This document shows, one piece after another, positions 62,401 through 64,000 of a DNA stretch of 64,000 nucleotides (positions are counted from its first letter, which is position 1; the number at the start of each line of letters is the position of its first letter). The translations under genes were made by a program, and so were the position numbers. Source of the stretch: Acanthaster planci. Lineage: Eukaryota; Echinodermata; Asteroidea; Valvatida; Acanthasteridae. The notes beneath the pieces were generated by a model, which was not told the origin of the DNA, did no database searches, and was given only the letters and a program-made list of their open reading frames with translations. The stretch is taken from assembly GCF_001949145.1 (NCBI RefSeq), contig NW_019091553.1:146811-210810 (forward strand). Reading direction: 5' to 3'.

Positions 62401-63388
62401 AAAGACATAGGTGAGATTTGACCAAAAAAAACCTATGCAGGTAGCACTGTCCTATTGACATACATGCAGTATCCTTTGTAAAGACCCTTGGTACCACTGT
62501 GTGTTCCACAATCTGCAGGTCTTTCGTCCTGCCTACCGTTCTCTGCATTGTTCACTTGGCTCACACTGTGTACACCAGCATCTCTTCTCTAAAACATTTA
62601 GCAGTGATCTGAGTCTTACAAAAATGCTTGGATGATGTCATGCTTTTTCTTTGCCCATGCAGGACCTCACACTATATCTGTTCCTGACTGCTACAAGATG
62701 GGAAGTGCTGGGCATTGCCTCAAAGGAGCAAAGACCAAGATACATGAACCTGATCAGGATGGAATTGGAGAGGTACATGTAACATGTAGAACTGCAGCTC
62801 TAGATTCTATGGAGTTTTGGTTTACTAACTGGGCATAGAACACACCCCTAACTTGAAAGGATGGATAGCATTGTGTCTACTGTAAATTGTTTAAACTAAT
62901 TTCAATCACTCATCTGTTTCTAGTTTTCAAGTCTTCATCAAAGCCCTGCCCTCAGCTTTTAGTAGTAACTGTGCAAAATTTACATAATGTAAAACAGAAT
63001 CACAGGAACAGGTATTTCTTTAGGCTTATGGGACCATGCCATCAGCCCTCTGTCCGTGACGTCTACACAAGTGAAAAGAGTTATGATGAAGCTACCTACC
63101 TCTAGTCAGGTGCCTTGACTTCATTGAAACACTGTTTGTGTCTGTGATCCAAACATTGCATACAAGACTTGATGGTTAATAGGGACCCAAAATTCATATG
63201 AAAAAAAATGACACAAGAAATTGATAATTGTTGATAGGTGTGTTACCATGGCCGCCATGTATTCATGGGCTACCTAAATATGGAAGAGAAGACAAAAGAG
63301 ACTACAGATGAGGAAGGTTGGTTACACTCTGGTGATCTGGGATATGTGGATGACAAGGGATTCTTGTACATCACTGGCAGAATCAAAG
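35340..63388 (+). CDS. ACSBG: Bubblegum-family long-chain acyl-CoA synthetase (ACSBG), 3' end beyond window
   Basis: This enzyme joins ATP and a long or very long chain fatty acid into an acyl-adenylate and then acyl-CoA. The coding sequence visible is 35340-35461, 36322-36473, 44422-44660, 46576-46664, 47372-47573, 49943-50092, 53487-53654, 55867-56048, 60494-60545, 61263-61398, 62663-62772 and 63238-63388, with agreeing phases (about 584 residues). Signatures: the ATP-binding P-loop [11 protein letters not shown] (residues 301-311), [14 protein letters not shown] (491-498) and GWLHSGD (561-567). [28 protein letters not shown] and [13 protein letters not shown] fit the bubblegum subfamily better than other acyl-CoA synthetases. 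An acidic N-terminal extension (about 90 residues) has no known domain. The visible part ends at GRIK, so the C-terminal subdomain with the catalytic lysine lies outside. An alternative exon (38474-38613) is described separately. Confidence 0.95.
36322..36473 (+). CDS. ACSBG: ACSBG exon 2: acidic N-terminal extension
   Basis: The exon encodes [19 protein letters not shown] and [14 protein letters not shown]. It enters in phase 2 and leaves in phase 1, so it joins exon 1 to exon 4 in frame. The ATG at its start could also serve as an alternative initiation site. Confidence 0.75.
38474..38613 (+). CDS. ACSBG: ACSBG alternative N-terminal exon
   Basis: Between an ACAG acceptor and a strong gtgagt donor there is an open frame encoding [17 protein letters not shown], then a basic stretch ([14 protein letters not shown]) and [12 protein letters not shown]. 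Its phases (in 2, out 1) equal those of exon 2. It can therefore replace exon 2, but when placed after exon 2 it meets a TAG within eight codons. It has no homologous domain that I know, so it is a prediction only. A second acceptor at 38496 would restore frame after exon 2. Confidence 0.5.
40462..41212. repeat. Diverged tandem duplication of about 360 bp
   Basis: 40462-40792 and 40820-41212 share order and sequence: GAGAGCATGAAAATAA, AACCTAAATCATATTAGGCA, GACTGACAATTGACT. They differ at many sites and by indels in the A-rich part. No coding capacity is seen. It lies in the long ACSBG intron. Confidence 0.8.
41490..41645. mobile_element. Small element with 35-bp inverted arms
   Basis: TATACCTCGTGAATCGGGGC followed by AAGCTTTTGCATAGT (41490-41524) is the near-perfect reverse complement of 41611-41645, separated by 86 bases. 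It lies next to, or within the decayed tail of, the reverse transcriptase relic at 41800-43510. Confidence 0.75.
41800..43510 (-). pseudogene. Non-LTR retrotransposon reverse transcriptase relic (CR1/jockey-like)
   Basis: The minus strand encodes, in order, [100 protein letters not shown] and [15 protein letters not shown], then [18 protein letters not shown]. This is the reverse transcriptase order, with the catalytic FADD changed to FPDD. Stops and frameshifts break it at about 42741, 42944 and 42050. No endonuclease domain is recognisable upstream, so it is 5'-truncated. It lies antisense in the long ACSBG intron. Confidence 0.9.
44081..44163. mobile_element. Short hairpin element
   Basis: AAGTGGTGTAGTCCGACTAG at the left pairs with CTAGTTTTACTACACCACCT at the right with a few mismatches, a stem of about 22 bases. 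It lies 260 bases before ACSBG exon 4. Confidence 0.55.
44422..44660 (+). CDS. ACSBG: ACSBG exon 4: start of adenylation domain
   Basis: The exon encodes [49 protein letters not shown] and RRAAKSFLK. It enters in phase 1 and leaves in phase 0 at gtaaat. Confidence 0.95.
46125..46530. repeat. TTTTCACAC-rich fold-back repeat
   Basis: TTTTCACA(C) and TGGGAAAA/TGTGAAAA motifs recur more than ten times in both orientations. The structure resembles the palindromic MITEs elsewhere in the window. Its ends are not clear. It sits just before ACSBG exon 5. Confidence 0.55.
46576..46664 (+). CDS. ACSBG: ACSBG exon 5
   Basis: The exon encodes [20 protein letters not shown] and [10 protein letters not shown], a near-invariant block of the family. 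The acceptor AG is supplied by a TACATGTAG motif. It leaves in phase 2. Confidence 0.97.
47372..47573 (+). CDS. ACSBG: ACSBG exon 6
   Basis: The exon encodes [36 protein letters not shown] and a [12 protein letters not shown] segment. It enters in phase 2 and leaves in phase 0. Confidence 0.97.
49491..49606. mobile_element. 116-bp MITE with ACCTGYCAACCTGTCGTACT termini
   Basis: 49491-49510 (ACCTGCCAACCTGTCGTACT) and 49587-49606 (AGTACGACAGGTTGACAGGT) are inverted repeats of 20 bases with one mismatch. Confidence 0.88.
49943..50092 (+). CDS. ACSBG: ACSBG exon 7: ATP-binding P-loop
   Basis: The exon encodes WPEFMDIG, an aspartate-rich link, and [20 protein letters not shown], the AMP-binding signature. 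Both ends are phase 0; the donor gtcagt is weak. Confidence 0.98.
51298..51439 (-). pseudogene. Exon-like fragment, unknown family
   Basis: On the minus strand an ATTTTACAG acceptor is followed by an open 142-base stretch encoding [20 protein letters not shown] and then [15 protein letters not shown] with a hydrophobic segment ([11 protein letters not shown]), ending at CAG|gtatta. The composition looks like real protein. No partner exon is found, so it may be a captured or duplicated gene piece. Confidence 0.28.
51979..52173 (-). pseudogene. Retroelement SGNH/GDSL-type esterase domain fragment
   Basis: On the minus strand, starting at the N gap, the sequence encodes [20 protein letters not shown], then [24 protein letters not shown] followed by an asparagine/cysteine-rich helix and G-C-x-F-x-D is typical of the esterase-like domain of CR1/L2-type retrotransposon ORF1 and related elements. 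The rest is lost in the gap, and the DGxHLN block expected next is missing. Confidence 0.5.
52174..52729. other. Assembly gap, 556 N
   Basis: Unknown bases in ACSBG intron 7, adjoining the retroelement fragment. Long open frames across it are artefacts. Confidence 0.99.
53487..53654 (+). CDS. ACSBG: ACSBG exon 8
   Basis: The exon encodes [20 protein letters not shown] and [11 protein letters not shown]. The spacing between SHD in exon 7 and VVSYLPLSH equals that in known ACSBG proteins, so the N gap between these exons hides no coding exon. Confidence 0.97.
54209..54330. mobile_element. Possible short fold-back element
   Basis: AAGGGGTCATCCATTTTTGT at the left and ACGATTATCATGGACCGGCC at the right are imperfect inverted repeats with a shared TCCAT core and AAATGA/TCATTTT inner pairing. 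Confidence 0.35.
55345..55670. repeat. TCTTGGTCTCGG-rich repeat
   Basis: TCTTGGTC and GTCTCGG/GTCTCAG units recur about fifteen times, starting with GTGTTGTAGG, which resembles the end of the element at 33507-33706. It lies about 200 bases before ACSBG exon 9. Confidence 0.6.
55867..56048 (+). CDS. ACSBG: ACSBG exon 9
   Basis: The exon encodes [33 protein letters not shown] and [12 protein letters not shown]. It leaves in phase 2 at CG|gtgagt. Confidence 0.97.
58386..58606 (-). mobile_element. tRNA-derived SINE with 13-bp target-site duplication
   Basis: A 221-base insertion is bounded by AATCCACTGACAT on both sides (58373-58385 and 58607-58619). On the minus strand it carries a tRNA-like head (58511-58580) about 26 bases from its 5' end, with an A box-like TGGTCGAGTGGTTAAG and a B box-like GGGTTTGAGTCCCACC. 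An unrelated body follows. It is intronic in ACSBG. Confidence 0.85.
60494..60545 (+). CDS. ACSBG: ACSBG exon 10 (short)
   Basis: This 52-base exon encodes [16 protein letters not shown]. It joins exon 9 in phase 2 and exon 11 in phase 0. Confidence 0.93.
61263..61398 (+). CDS. ACSBG: ACSBG exon 11: A5 motif
   Basis: The exon encodes [43 protein letters not shown] is the substrate and adenylate-binding motif of adenylating enzymes. The donor is CAG|gtacatgg, phase 1. Confidence 0.98.
61468..61527. repeat. Perfect-stem hairpin in GGAGGATT-rich repeat
   Basis: CCTCCTCAATCCTCCAAATC and, 10-15 bases on, GATTTGGGAGGATTGAGGA form a stem with little mismatch. Related GGATTGAGGA and GGATTTTGGAGGAT units continue to about 61790. 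Confidence 0.7.
62663..62772 (+). CDS. ACSBG: ACSBG exon 12
   Basis: The exon encodes [37 protein letters not shown]. The donor AG|gtacatgta is made of the local TACATGTA motif. It leaves in phase 0. Confidence 0.96.
63238..63388 (+). CDS. ACSBG: ACSBG exon 13: hinge, last exon in window
   Basis: The exon encodes [20 protein letters not shown] and [20 protein letters not shown], ending GRIK in phase 1. Next expected is E-x-x-I/L-T-A-G-G-E-N in an exon beyond 64000. Confidence 0.97.
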
Positions 63389-64000
63389 GTATGCTGCAGT
63401 ATTAAAGAAGCTTTGAAGATTTGTTAACTGCTGTGATGTGGAATGTGGAAGTTTTTGTACGATTGGAGGTTGATGTACGCCTTTTAGGGAGTAAAAAATG
63501 GATCTCATATCAGAGCAGTCAACATTTGTTACATTGTGTCGGAAAGTCACAGACTTACTTGTGTGAAACATAATGATTGAGTATAACTATCAGTTATAAT
63601 GAGGAAGCGTTGGGAGCAAGGAGGGTCCTGACCACCACTCCTCCTTCTTCCATCAAGATGTATTGCCTCCCAAATATTCTACAACTGCTTCGTTAGTCCT
63701 TTACAATGTAATGGCCATACTGTCTAAAGGCTGGTTCATACTCCGGTCAGTTCAAAACCAAAGCTAATTGGATGTCACTCAACTTTTGCAGCCAAATTTG
63801 TATGAGCAGAAACATGTTCAACTTTTGTGAATTTGCAGTGTGAATTCTGATCTGACATCACAACTTTGCATTCATTTTTGCCTTTTCACTAAGTGTGAAG
63901 TGGCCTTATAGTGTGATGTGTGTAGACAGGAGTCCATTAACCCTCCTTTGGTTTTACAGCACAAATGTGCACAAATGTCCACAGTCACTGGTGAGCATGT

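Overview
The window is eukaryotic genomic DNA (about 40% GC by eye, GT-AG introns, two N gaps). The gene content and repeats fit a marine invertebrate deuterostome. An echinoderm is my best guess, because of the pentamer-type thrombospondin, the very abundant TACATGTA motif and the many short fold-back elements. The species cannot be fixed from sequence alone.

Two real genes are visible, both on the + strand. (1) A complete thrombospondin gene runs from 2856 to 19761. It has 23 coding exons whose splice phases all agree and encodes about 981 residues: signal peptide, laminin-G-like N-terminal domain, short coiled coil with a CxxC pair, four EGF-like repeats, calcium-binding type 3 repeats and the C-terminal lectin-like domain. 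It has no type 1 repeats, so it belongs to the pentameric (COMP/THBS3/THBS4) group. A polyadenylation signal lies at 19942-19947. (2) A bubblegum-family long-chain acyl-CoA synthetase (ACSBG) runs from 35340 past the right edge. It has 12 phase-consistent exons plus one alternative N-terminal exon. About 584 residues are visible, and the last exon stops just before the conserved C-terminal AMP-binding subdomain.

The two genes look functionally unrelated: one makes an extracellular-matrix glycoprotein, the other activates fatty acids inside the cell. The 15.4 kb between them, and most introns, hold repeats and relics. These include fold-back (MITE-like) elements, three minisatellites, a tRNA-derived SINE with target-site duplications, two non-LTR reverse transcriptase relics, a retroelement esterase fragment next to an N gap, a PIF/Harbinger transposase fragment, and a 360-bp dispersed repeat present twice in opposite orientation.

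I found no new multi-gene system. The best leads are a pair of apparently mutually exclusive N-terminal exons in ACSBG, TACATGTA motifs forming splice sites of that gene with a sharp density change near 31 kb, a minisatellite with an alternating two-unit pattern next to the ACSBG start exon, and a composite insertion in one ACSBG intron. Functional calls rest on recognised family motifs, not on database searches.
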